Shown here: positions 6,665-15,258 of the stretch, piece after piece | How the letters are laid out: each line of letters begins with the position of its first letter | Position numbering within the stretch: position 1 is the first letter of the stretch | Assembly: GCA_023429995.1 (NCBI GenBank) | Contig: JAEZCE010000073.1 | Span: 1-64,000, forward strand | DNA from: Bacillota bacterium | Lineage (GTDB): Bacteria > Bacillota > UBA4882 > UBA8346 | DNA length: 64,000 nt | Direction: 5' to 3' | The notes under the pieces: generated by a model | Seen by the model: only the letters and a program-made list of their open reading frames with translations | What the model was told of the DNA's origin: nothing | The model's database searches: none | Position numbers and translations under genes: made by a program

Positions 6665-8998
6665 TCAACACTCCGAATGCCCGCAGCTCATGCACTTGGC
6701 GCACCCTTCCACATACCCGAAGGTGTGCATCCCGCAAACCGGGCAGAGATTGTAGGTAACCTTGCCGTTCTTCCCGTTCCCATGGCCGGATTGGGCTTTG
6801 GCCGGAGCCGGTTCAGTGGATGCAGCCAGACCCAGCTCCAGTTGGGCGGAAAGTTCCGACTTGGCCTCATTGTCGGCCATCTTATTCAAATATTCGGTCA
6901 AAAACTGGCCGATGGCGTCGGGGACCGAACGCACCCGGTTGGGACCGAATCCCACAAAACGGCTGCCGCCGATGCCGGTCAGTTCATCGGCGATCGTTTC
7001 CGGATTAACGCCGCAGCGGAAAGCCAATGAGATTAACCTGGCAATGGCCTCGGTGAAAGCCGAGATATCGCTGCCGGCCTTGCCGATTTGGGCAAAGAGC
7101 TCGAAAGGATGGTTATTGTGAAAATTCAGGGTCAGATAAAGGTTACCCTCCGGAGTAAGCCGGGTGTCGGTAACCCCGGTCAGGCTCCTGGGACGTTTAA
7201 TCGGTTGTAAATGACCCCACTCGCCATAAGAAAAATGGGCCTCGGAAGGCGCCTCCGGAGCGGCAGAGGCCGAGGGGGCGGCAATCCCCTTCTGCATCGG
7301 CTGGTTGTCCAAACTGCCGTCGCGGTAAACCGTCAATCCTTTGCAACCCAGTTTGTAAGCTAAATGATAGGCCTCGGCCACTTGTTCCGGTGTGGCGCTG
7401 CTGGGGAAATTAATGGTCTTGGAAACCGCGTTATCGGTATGTTTCTGAAAGGCGGCCTGCATCCGGATATGCCATTCGGGATCAACCTCATGAGCGGTCA
7501 CAAATACCTTTCGCCAATCCTCCGGTATTTCTTCCATCTCCTGAACGCTGCCGTGTTCGGCGATTTTCTCAATCAATTCTTGGCTATAAAATCCCTCCGC
7601 CTTGGCGATCTCCTCAAAAATATGGTCGACCTCTACAAATCGGTCGTTATCCATGATCTGGCGGGTAAAGGCCAGCGAAAATAATGGTTCAATTCCGCCG
7701 CTGGTATCGCAGATAATGCTGATAGTGCCGGTCGGGGCGATGGTCGTGGTGGTAGCGTTGCGTAATTGCAGACCATTTTTGCAGTCATAAATACTGCCCT
7801 TGAAATTAGCGAAAGCGCCGCGGACTTTAGCCAGCTCCATCGAGGCCTTCTTGGACTCGTTATCGATAAACTCCATCACTTTTTCCGCCAAAGCCAGCGC
7901 TTCTTCCCCGCAGTAAGATATTTTCAATTTCATCAATAAATCGGCCCAGCCCATGATCCCAAGGCCGATTTTCCGGTTGGACTTGGTGACTTTTTCAATC
8001 TCTGCAATGGGGAAGCGGTTGGCTTCGATCACATTGTCCAAAAAGCGCACCGCCAAACGAGTGACCCTGCCGAGTTCGTCCCAATCGATTTCATATGTAC
8101 CGTTGTCATTCTTCATGACCATTACGGCCAGGTTAAGAGAACCCAAATTGCAGGATTCATAAGGGAGCAACGGCTGCTCCCCGCAGGGATTGGTGCTTTC
8201 AATCGCGCCCACCTGCGGGGTAGGATTGGCCTCATTCATCCGGTCAATAAAAATGATCCCCGGTTCGCCGCCGGCCCAGGCCGAAAGGACGATTTTTTCA
8301 AATACCTCCCGGGCCGGCAACTTGCCCACCGGTTGTTTGGTGTGGGGATTGATCAAATAATAGGATTCGCCCTTCTCAAGAGCTTCCATAAATACATCGG
8401 TAACCGCCACCGATAAATTAAAATTGGTAATCTCGCCTTTCACTTCTTTGGCGGAGATAAATTCCATGATATCGGGATGATCCACCCGCAGGATGCCCAT
8501 ATTGGCGCCGCGTCTTGTGCCGCCCTGTTTGACCGCTTCGGTGCTGGCGTTGAAAACCCGCAAAAAGGATAGGGGTCCGCTGGCCACACCGCCGGTGCTG
8601 CCGACCTGATCGTTTTTGGGCCGGAGCCGTGAAAAACTAAATCCGGTGCCGCCGCCGCTCTTATGAATCAGGGCCGCGGTTTTCAAAGATTCAAAAATGC
8701 TCTCCATCGAGTCCTCAATGGGCAGCACAAAGCAAGCCGAAAGTTGGCCCAGTTCCCTCCCGGCGTTCATCAGTGTCGGTGAATTGGGCATAAACTTCTT
8801 TTGATCCATGATCGCAAAAAAAGATTCTTTCAGTTCCGTCAGTTCATTCTCCGGAGTGTTAAAAGCTGTTGCTTCGATCGCTACGACATGACCGGTAACC
8901 CTTTTTAACATATCCTCCGCTGTTTCGATGGGTTTCCCGGCATCCTTCCGAAGATAACGTCGTTCCAAAACAGCTTTTGCATTCGTGGATAACTCCAC
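6665..8998 (-). CDS. nrdJ: vitamin B12-dependent ribonucleotide reductase (class II)
   Basis: 777 residues from GTG 8998, which follows GGAGGGA. It converts ribonucleotides to deoxyribonucleotides using adenosylcobalamin as radical source, so it works with or without oxygen. Visible signatures are NSPTLMNAG near 72, the first active-site cysteine in SACFVLP (89), the KSGGGTGF loop (about 113), the NPCGE radical-site motif (270-274) and ATTTTIAPTGTIS. A TSCPD-type region follows near 600-690. The C-terminal 30 residues hold two CxxC pairs (CPVCG, CAKCMSCG) that act as the reducing/zinc tail. There is no ATP-cone at the N-terminus. It is a lone gene; I see no cobalamin riboswitch upstream. Confidence 0.95.
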   Translation of the reverse strand: MELSTNAKAVLERRYLRKDAGKPIETAEDMLKRVTGHVVAIEATAFNTPENELTELKESFFAIMDQKKFMPNSPTLMNAGRELGQLSACFVLPIEDSMESIFESLKTAALIHKSGGGTGFSFSRLRPKNDQVGSTGGVASGPLSFLRVFNASTEAVKQGGTRRGANMGILRVDHPDIMEFISAKEVKGEITNFNLSVAVTDVFMEALEKGESYYLINPHTKQPVGKLPAREVFEKIVLSAWAGGEPGIIFIDRMNEANPTPQVGAIESTNPCGEQPLLPYESCNLGSLNLAVMVMKNDNGTYEIDWDELGRVTRLAVRFLDNVIEANRFPIAEIEKVTKSNRKIGLGIMGWADLLMKLKISYCGEEALALAEKVMEFIDNESKKASMELAKVRGAFANFKGSIYDCKNGLQLRNATTTTIAPTGTISIICDTSGGIEPLFSLAFTRQIMDNDRFVEVDHIFEEIAKAEGFYSQELIEKIAEHGSVQEMEEIPEDWRKVFVTAHEVDPEWHIRMQAAFQKHTDNAVSKTINFPSSATPEQVAEAYHLAYKLGCKGLTVYRDGSLDNQPMQKGIAAPSASAAPEAPSEAHFSYGEWGHLQPIKRPRSLTGVTDTRLTPEGNLYLTLNFHNNHPFELFAQIGKAGSDISAFTEAIARLISLAFRCGVNPETIADELTGIGGSRFVGFGPNRVRSVPDAIGQFLTEYLNKMADNEAKSELSAQLELGLAASTEPAPAKAQSGHGNGKNGKVTYNLCPVCGMHTFGYVEGCAKCMSCGHSEC

Positions 8999-9360
8999 TT
9001 TTCATCCCTCCGTTTATCTAAAAAAACCACTTTGAAAAAAATTCGCCCCGGAAAATACTTTGAAGTCTAAATGATCGTTTCTCCCGCCAAGGCGCGAAGG
9101 CGCAGAGAAAAGACAAAACGTTGATCAAAAAAACTCTGCGCCCTGCGCAAAAAAGCTATCTATTGCATTCTTTTTGGTTTTGAATTGCTTTTCCAGACGG
9201 CCTCGGGGTGAGCTGGAGGCTGGAGCGCGGAATTCTCCTGAAAATACCTTCATACAGGATTCTAGCTGGAACAGCCGGCCCAAAACCGAATACCACATCT
9301 TGTTGGCATTACTATTTTATTACACTATATATTGTTTGTCCAATGAAATAATAGACACCT

Positions 9361-9425
9361 ATGGGATTTTTTTATGGAGAAATCACTGAAAAGCAAAGGA
9401 TTCCTAACGGAGAAAAACTTTTTTA
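9361..9425. repeat. 65-bp direct repeat, left copy
   Basis: TATGGGATTTTTTTATGGAG and following bases recur in the same orientation at 19235-19299 with three substitutions and one indel. A 14-base word CAAAAAAGCTATCT precedes both copies (9148 and 19146). The two copies bracket the whole sgc-like sugar operon. Confidence 0.85.
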
Positions 9426-9466
9426 ATTCATTAATTTCCAAATTTATACATCCTACTGTCTCCAAT

Positions 9467-9522
9467 AAAATATACCATATATAGTCACTCCAATAAGTGA
9501 GCTTCTATGTATGGTATATTTT
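9467..9522. terminator. long AT-rich hairpin downstream of sugar operon
   Basis: Arms 9467-9484 and 9505-9522 pair over 18 bases with one mismatch (AAAATATACCATATATAG type), with an inner TCACT/AGTGA. It lies about 80 bases beyond the stop of the last operon gene, so it may stop leftward transcription or protect the mRNA end. Confidence 0.5.
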
Positions 9523-9605
9523 CCTCAAGCTTGCGCCTGACCAGGCATTGACTTTTGGGCAATCCCTTAGGCTAGCCTTCAAGTAGATATATTTTTAATG
9601 TTGGC

Positions 9606-10409
9606 TTAGCGAATCGATTTCACTTTGTCCATAAATGCTTTCACTCTCGATTGATCAACCAAATTCTCAAACTTGCCGTCCACCTTAAAAGTTGTGCCGA
9701 CAATTGCGCCATCGGCCACGGCCAGTTGACGCTCAATATTTTCCAAACGGCAACCGGTATTACAAAGTATTACCGTATCCGGCACAACTTTTTTAACCTG
9801 AATCAGAGTCTGAGTATCCGTCTCCACTCCCGCCGTTAAGCCGGAAACGCACAATGCGTCGGGACGGTTGTTAAAAACCGTGGATCGGGCGATGGAACAA
9901 ATATCCCGGTTTCCCAAATAAGTAGCTGCTTCCGGAACAATATTGAAAAACATTTTGACATCCGGCACACCCAACTCATTCTTATGGCGAATCGTTTGAC
10001 CGACATTCGTATTCCAAAGGCCGAAATCGCTGGCATAAACACCGGTAATAATCTCACGAATAAATTTAGCCCCTGTCGCCGCCGCCAAATCGATTGAAGC
10101 ATAGGGATCCCATAAAACATTCACTCCGAAAGGCACTTTGATATCACTCAACAATTGTCCGATTACCCTGGCCATGGCAGCTGTGGTTTCCGTTTTGACT
10201 TTGGTCAGATAGGGAAGACTAAACTCATTGGAAAACATTACGGCGTCAACGCCGCCTTCTTGAAGCGCCAAAAGGTCATGCCGGGCAAGTTCAACTACTT
10301 TTTCCATGCCGCCTTTCTCATCATAATACGGATCCCCGGGCATGGCCTGAAAATGACACATTGCGATAATCGGTTTATTGACTCCAAACAATTCTTTAAT
10401 CCATTGCAT
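9606..10409 (-). CDS. BtpA/SgcQ-family protein
   Basis: 267 residues from ATG 10409 with GGAGGG upstream. The fold is a TIM-barrel family (BtpA, PF03437) whose bacterial members include SgcQ of the E. coli sgc sugar operon. Visible landmarks are KPIIAMCHFQAMPGDP at the start, GGVDAVMFSNEFSLPY, PFGVNVLWDP, GAKFIREIITGVYASDFG and, at the end, ILCNTGCRLENI and VGTTFKVDGKFENLVD. The reaction is not known; the barrel and conserved charged residues suggest an enzyme acting on a phosphorylated sugar. It is the last gene of the operon, 28 bases after the kinase. Family call firm. Confidence 0.85.
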   Translation of the reverse strand: MQWIKELFGVNKPIIAMCHFQAMPGDPYYDEKGGMEKVVELARHDLLALQEGGVDAVMFSNEFSLPYLTKVKTETTAAMARVIGQLLSDIKVPFGVNVLWDPYASIDLAAATGAKFIREIITGVYASDFGLWNTNVGQTIRHKNELGVPDVKMFFNIVPEAATYLGNRDICSIARSTVFNNRPDALCVSGLTAGVETDTQTLIQVKKVVPDTVILCNTGCRLENIERQLAVADGAIVGTTFKVDGKFENLVDQSRVKAFMDKVKSIR

Positions 10410-10437
10410 AACGACAAACCCTCCAATGATGTATTTT

Positions 10438-11952
10438 TTATAATTCGTGCATAAGACTCTTCGTTTGTTGATAAAGTTCCGAATAATATTTTAGATAAGG
10501 CTCATATTGCGCTGTATGAACCGGGTTGGGTATTACTTTTTGGTCAAACCGAATCGATTGACACATCTCTTTTAGGTTTTTAAACGACCCTGTACCCAGG
10601 GCTGCCAACAATGCATCTCCATAAGCGGCGCCATAAGCCATTCCGACATATAACTCGGAACCGCAAATATCTGCGACAATCTGAAGCCATTTGGGGTTTT
10701 TGGTACCACCTCCCACCGCAACGATCTTCTTCGTGTGGATTCCCATCTCGGAAAATCCTTTGAAATGCTGGGCAATACCGTATCCAACCCCTTCCAAACA
10801 AGCATGATAAATATGCTCTTTGGTATGCAATAAGGTTAAACCGAAAATAACGCCGCGGGCCTTGGGATCATTAATGGGCGTCCGCTCGCCGCTGAAGTAG
10901 GGTAAGACAATCAACCCATCGGAGCCCACCGGGATATGCTCTATTTTTTTCATCAACAGCTCATAAGCATTGATGCCATTAGTCCGGGCCTGAGCAACCA
11001 AATCCTGGGCGAAATTGTCCCGGTACCATCGGGTTAAGGTTCCCGCCGTGGACATGCCCGCGGCAACCATGTGAGTCCCTTTGAACAAATAGGGGCCGGT
11101 CCAAAACCTTTTGTCCGCCATCCGATTTGAAACGACATGAATCATGAAGATCGAAGAACCAAACATCAACATCATATCGTCCGGCTCAAAAACCCCGACT
11201 CCCGCAGCTTCCGCCGAAGCATCGGCGGTACCGGCGATGACGGGAGTTCCCGGCGCCAGTCCGGTTTCTTGGGCGGCTTTTGCGCTTACCAGGCCCACCG
11301 TTTCATCCGTCCATTTGCAAGCCGCCAGTTGATCTTTCCGGCAAAATTCACTTAAATTGGGGAAATCCCAATCGCCATTTTCCATGTCATACATGGGGGT
11401 GAAATAAGAAGCCGTATAATGATCAATGACGTATTCTCCCGTTAACTTTGCCACAAGATAGGTTGTACCGGTGATGAACTTTGCCGCTTTTTGATAGATT
11501 TCCGGTTCATGATTTTTAAGCCATAAGATTTTGGGCCCGATCGATTGGGTGGTGATCGGATTACCATAGCGGTTTAAAACGAACTCCTCACCCAGTTTTT
11601 TGTTGAGATAATCGATTTCATCACTGGCCCGGGTATCCACTCCATAAAGAATTGCTTTTCGCAAAGGGACGCAGTTTTCATCGACCGGGAGACAACAGGG
11701 CGCGATTGTGCTGCATCCCACTCCGCGAATGTCTTTGGGATTCACCTGGGCTGATTCGATCAGCCGGCGGGATATTTCGCAAAAATCGCCCCACCAGATC
11801 TTCTCTGCATCATGTTCGGCAAAACCGGGTTCCGGGACTTCCATCGTATGTGGGTAAGCCTGGGTGGCGATAATCCTGCCGTTATCCTCCATAAGCAAAC
11901 CTTTGCTTTCATAAGTACCGATATCAATCCCCATAAAATATTGTCCTGCCAA
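10438..11952 (-). CDS. FGGY-family carbohydrate kinase
   Basis: 504 residues. FGGY kinases phosphorylate a sugar or polyol with ATP. The N-terminal GIDIGTYESKG (phosphate loop), the mid-protein AGTADASAEAAGVG with the catalytic aspartate near 245, FSGERTPINDPKARG and the C-terminal VAVGGGTKNPKWLQIVAD are all present; the length is typical. A TTG start is used because AAGGTGATC precedes it and the first beta strand needs the residues before GIDIGT; ATG 11934 is an alternative. It lies between the M42 peptidase and BtpA genes and is probably the committing step for the sugar imported by the adjoining ABC transporter. Substrate cannot be read from the sequence; a xylulose- or ribulose-like ketose is possible. 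Confidence 0.9.
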   Translation of the reverse strand: MAGQYFMGIDIGTYESKGLLMEDNGRIIATQAYPHTMEVPEPGFAEHDAEKIWWGDFCEISRRLIESAQVNPKDIRGVGCSTIAPCCLPVDENCVPLRKAILYGVDTRASDEIDYLNKKLGEEFVLNRYGNPITTQSIGPKILWLKNHEPEIYQKAAKFITGTTYLVAKLTGEYVIDHYTASYFTPMYDMENGDWDFPNLSEFCRKDQLAACKWTDETVGLVSAKAAQETGLAPGTPVIAGTADASAEAAGVGVFEPDDMMLMFGSSIFMIHVVSNRMADKRFWTGPYLFKGTHMVAAGMSTAGTLTRWYRDNFAQDLVAQARTNGINAYELLMKKIEHIPVGSDGLIVLPYFSGERTPINDPKARGVIFGLTLLHTKEHIYHACLEGVGYGIAQHFKGFSEMGIHTKKIVAVGGGTKNPKWLQIVADICGSELYVGMAYGAAYGDALLAALGTGSFKNLKEMCQSIRFDQKVIPNPVHTAQYEPYLKYYSELYQQTKSLMHEL

Positions 11953-11998
11953 CGGATCACCTTCTTTGCAATCATTTATCCGTCAAACGAAGCGCTTA

Positions 11999-13087
11999 TC
12001 AAAACCGGGAAAGATTAAAAGATTCATCAATCCCCCGTACCATTCCATCAATCAATCGGGCCAATTGTTCCAAATCCTTTATATCGCAAACTTCCGTGGG
12101 CGTATGGGTATATCTGGCCGGGAAGCCCAGTTCCAGAGCGGCAATACCATTGCCCTCAAGCTGAACATAGGATGAATCGGTAAGAATACCCACCGCGGCA
12201 AAACGTTGCAGCGGAATATTGAATTGCCGGGCCGAACGGATAGCCAAATCCACCAGTCCCTTATGGGGAATGGTTCCGTTCAATGTACCGCGGCCATGAA
12301 AATTGTACATCATTAATGCCGGACCTTTCCCAAGGAAAACCTCAAACCTGTTTTTTAAGTCGGGGGTATCCCCTGTAAGGACAACATCCAGCGCAATGGC
12401 GATGTCCGGTTGACAGGCCCTGGCGGCCAGCGTTGCGCCGCGCAAATTGTATTCTTCCCAAACGGTCCCAACCAGATAAACCGTTGAACGGGGGGTTTCT
12501 TTTTGCAATAAACTTGCGATATGAACCAGCGCAGCAACCCCACCGCGATTATCGATGGATGTTCCGGCAACTTTCGTGCCCAGCAATTGCTCAAAATAAG
12601 GCTTGTACACCACCGGACAACCGATTTCAATTCCCAAGCTCCGTACCTCATCCGCGGAAGAGGCTCCAATATCGACATACATGGAGGATATAGCATCGAC
12701 TTTATATTTTTCTTCCGGTGGCGTTACATGGTGCGATTTATTACCAAAGACACCCGGCACATAATTTCCCTCCAAAGTAGAAATCATTACATTGAGGCCG
12801 GGGAGAACTTTTTCCGGAATGCCGCCAAGACGTTCAAGTTGAATGAAACCATCCGGATCAATCCTGCGGACAATAAATCCCAATTGATCGATATGGGCAT
12901 AAATCATTATGGTGGGCGCCTGTTTATCGCTGCCTTCAAACTTGGCAATGGTGTTTCCCACCCGATCAATCCTTACGTCACTAGAATAGCGGCTGAATTC
13001 ATCCCGGAGATTATACGCCATTTCATTTTCATAGCCTGATAATGCCGGTGTTAACATAAATTTTTTCAATACATCCATGGTATTCAT
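11999..13087 (-). CDS. M42 family metallopeptidase (SgcX/FrvX-like)
   Basis: 362 residues. M42 enzymes are cocatalytic zinc or cobalt aminopeptidases that form large tetrahedral shells. Metal ligands can be followed: YAHIDQLGF (His), SIDNRGGVAAL (Asp), WEEYNLRGA (the catalytic and ligand Glu pair), IALDVVLTG (Asp) and THTPTEV (His). As in the E. coli sgc and frv operons, an M42 gene sits inside a sugar operon, which suggests a substrate other than ordinary peptides, perhaps a sugar-linked amide; this is inference. It is 33 bases after the permease gene and 46 before the kinase gene. All expected ligands seem intact. Confidence 0.88.
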   Translation of the reverse strand: MNTMDVLKKFMLTPALSGYENEMAYNLRDEFSRYSSDVRIDRVGNTIAKFEGSDKQAPTIMIYAHIDQLGFIVRRIDPDGFIQLERLGGIPEKVLPGLNVMISTLEGNYVPGVFGNKSHHVTPPEEKYKVDAISSMYVDIGASSADEVRSLGIEIGCPVVYKPYFEQLLGTKVAGTSIDNRGGVAALVHIASLLQKETPRSTVYLVGTVWEEYNLRGATLAARACQPDIAIALDVVLTGDTPDLKNRFEVFLGKGPALMMYNFHGRGTLNGTIPHKGLVDLAIRSARQFNIPLQRFAAVGILTDSSYVQLEGNGIAALELGFPARYTHTPTEVCDIKDLEQLARLIDGMVRGIDESFNLSRF

Positions 13088-13120
13088 TTGGCATACCTCT
13101 TCCCTTTATTTAGTCTGCTG

Positions 13121-14185
13121 TCATTGCTTAGCGTTCACTCTTTTTTGGGAATGCCGTTTGTTTCCATAATAATTGATAATCATGACAATGATCAGCACTG
13201 CGCCCCATACAAATTCCTTGAAAAAATTGCTGAACCGAAGCATATTAAAACCGCTGGATAGAAATTGCAGGGATAAAATGGCCAGAACCAACCCGGCGAC
13301 CCTTCCAAAGCCCCCGTTGGGATTCACTCCCCCAAGCACTGCAATTAAAATAGCCTGTAAGGTGTAAGAAGTGCCGTAATCGGCCTTTGCGGAATTGGTT
13401 CGGGCAATCATGATCAATCCCGCCATTGATGATAAAACTCCGCTGAATATATAAGTTTTAATTAATACGAGCTTGTTATCGATTCCCGAAAAAAGCGAGG
13501 CGGTTGGATTGGTTCCAATCATATAAACCTTATAACCATAGGGAGTTTTATTTAAAATAATTACAAAAGCACAAACAATCAGCGCAAAAACCACCAACGG
13601 CACCGGAATAAATCCCCAAGAACCATTTCCAATATTTGAAAATTGTTCTGGAAATCCATAAATCGCGGTTCCCTTTGTAATTACTATGGCAATCCCGGTA
13701 AAAAGTTGCATCGTCCCAAGCGTTGCCAATATCGGTGTTATCCCTATTTTGGTAATGAACAAACCGTTCAAGAAACCACAGATGATTCCGGTTACTATGG
13801 AAACAGCAATCGCCCCAACGATAATCCAAACGATACTTTCATTTGGGCCGCCTTGCGGAATAAACTTTGTCAAGATAAGCGCCGACAAAATGGCCGATAG
13901 GTTGGCAATACCAACAATCGAAAGATCAATCCCTCCGGTTAACATCGTAATCATAATCGCCATTGCCAAAATACCATACTCGGGAAATTGAAAGGACATG
14001 GAATTAAAATTACTGCTTGTCAGGAATAAATCCGGCTGCAAAATCGCCATCAAAACAAAAATGGCCACCGTAATCAGGAGAAGCCGCAAAAAGCTTCTAT
14101 CACACGCTACAAAACGGGAAAAAATGTTATTCAAAAAGGTACTCTTCGGGACATCCGGGTTGGATTGTTTGTCTTTATTATTCAT
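13121..14185 (-). CDS. sugar ABC transporter permease (RbsC type) 2
   Basis: 354 residues, a hydrophobic inner-membrane permease of the ribose/autoinducer-2 class. An N-terminal cytoplasmic stretch of about 30 residues is followed by eight to ten spans. The family landmarks are MLTGGIDLSIVGIANLSA near 80-100, GFLNGLFITKIGITPILATLGT near 140-160 and AVLGGVNPNGGFGRVAGLV near 285-305. It would pair with the product of 14217-15212 to form the channel fed by the binding protein and driven by the ATPase encoded upstream. The tail is basic (KRHSQKRVNAKQ). Substrate unknown. Confidence 0.92.
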   Translation of the reverse strand: MNNKDKQSNPDVPKSTFLNNIFSRFVACDRSFLRLLLITVAIFVLMAILQPDLFLTSSNFNSMSFQFPEYGILAMAIMITMLTGGIDLSIVGIANLSAILSALILTKFIPQGGPNESIVWIIVGAIAVSIVTGIICGFLNGLFITKIGITPILATLGTMQLFTGIAIVITKGTAIYGFPEQFSNIGNGSWGFIPVPLVVFALIVCAFVIILNKTPYGYKVYMIGTNPTASLFSGIDNKLVLIKTYIFSGVLSSMAGLIMIARTNSAKADYGTSYTLQAILIAVLGGVNPNGGFGRVAGLVLAILSLQFLSSGFNMLRFSNFFKEFVWGAVLIIVMIINYYGNKRHSQKRVNAKQ

Positions 14186-14216
14186 TGCAATACCTCCATC
14201 GTGGATAATGATCCCT

Positions 14217-15212
14217 TCAACAAATCTGCTCTCGGCCGGATTCTTTTCCCTTGCTTTGGTAGGCCGGTATTCCCGTTCCCATCAATATCAGCAAGCCTGT
14301 CACCACTTGTTGGCAATATGACGGGACTCCCAGTAAAATCAAACTATTATTGATAATGACCACCAAACAAACGCCCAACATTGTCCCAATAATGGTTCCA
14401 TAGCCGCCGGTAATTCTGGCCCCGCCCAAGACGACCGCCGCTATTACATTTAATTCCGTTCCCACGATATCAAAGGGATTGGCCACTCTGGTCAAGGAGG
14501 CCTGAATGATGCCGGCAATGCCGGAAATTAAGCCAACAAAGCTATAAACAAAGAACTGAATGTTTTTGACATTAAAGCCAACTCTTTTCGCAGCTTCAAT
14601 GTCTCCGCCGATGGCGTAAATGCCTCTGCCGATCATGGTAAACCGAAGGATCAACCACCCTAAAACGATCACCGCGATCAGAAAAAGAATGGAGGAATGT
14701 AAGCCGATCATTGTTTTATCCGCTGCCGCAAAGTGAATCAAATTATACTTCGAAAGCCCAATCATGCTCTGGGGAATATCTATGATATATGCCGTACCGA
14801 TAAAAGCCAGCATGAATCCGCGGTACAAACTTTGGGTGCCTAACGTTACAATCATCGTGGGCAAGCTAAAGTAATAGATCAAAGCCGCGTTAATCAGTCC
14901 CAGGAGAATTCCAATCCCCCCCGAAATCAAAAAAACAACGATCAGCGGACTGTCAACGGAAAACAATTCAAGTATTTTACAAGTCACATACATACTGAAA
15001 GCGGCTATTGCCGTGAAAGAAACATCAATTCCGCCCGAAATAAGCACGATCAAAACTCCAACTGCAAAAATACCGGTAATCACGCAATTTCTAGCGATAT
15101 CGAATAAATTGGCAACCGAAAAAAAAGCGGGATTGATGAGTCCGATAAGAAGGGAGAGCCCGACAATTGTTAAGGCAACGAGCGTCTCATTTTTCAGAAC
15201 GATTTTTTTCAT
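14217..15212 (-). CDS. sugar ABC transporter permease (RbsC type) 1
   Basis: 331 residues starting at ATG after AAGGAAG. Membrane spans fill the protein. LISGGIDVSFTAIAAFSMYV (about 60-80), GLINAALIYYFSLPTMIVTLG and VVLGGARITGGYGTIIGT are the conserved segments of BPD_transp_2 permeases. It is the first of two permease genes, 31 bases before the second; two different permeases in one operon suggest a heterodimeric channel like LsrC/LsrD. It follows the ATPase gene by about 46 bases, in the normal order for this class of importers. Confidence 0.92.
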   Translation of the reverse strand: MKKIVLKNETLVALTIVGLSLLIGLINPAFFSVANLFDIARNCVITGIFAVGVLIVLISGGIDVSFTAIAAFSMYVTCKILELFSVDSPLIVVFLISGGIGILLGLINAALIYYFSLPTMIVTLGTQSLYRGFMLAFIGTAYIIDIPQSMIGLSKYNLIHFAAADKTMIGLHSSILFLIAVIVLGWLILRFTMIGRGIYAIGGDIEAAKRVGFNVKNIQFFVYSFVGLISGIAGIIQASLTRVANPFDIVGTELNVIAAVVLGGARITGGYGTIIGTMLGVCLVVIINNSLILLGVPSYCQQVVTGLLILMGTGIPAYQSKGKESGREQIC

Positions 15213-15258
15213 TTTAGCACTTCCTTATAACCGTTTCCGTCATATCGCTTGTTCAATT

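Larger units (their letters stand above)
8999..9605. other. 607-bp gap with repeat remnants
   Basis: No supported gene. Around 9080-9146 are the words CGCCAAGGCGCGAAGGCGCAGAG and, 50 bases on, CTCTGCGCCCTGCGC, which can pair as a hairpin and resemble dispersed intergenic repeats. At 9361-9425 is the left 65-bp direct repeat, and at 9467-9522 a long AT-rich hairpin. The promoter of nrdJ must lie here but is not clear. Confidence 0.6.

Noticed and set aside
8999..9160. Possible cobalamin riboswitch before nrdJ
   Set aside because: I looked for the B12-box type core and did not find it; a covariance-model search would settle it.
9174..9389. 71-codon plus-strand frame in the gap before the BtpA gene
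   Set aside because: It runs through repeat remnants and has no start site or homologue I can name.
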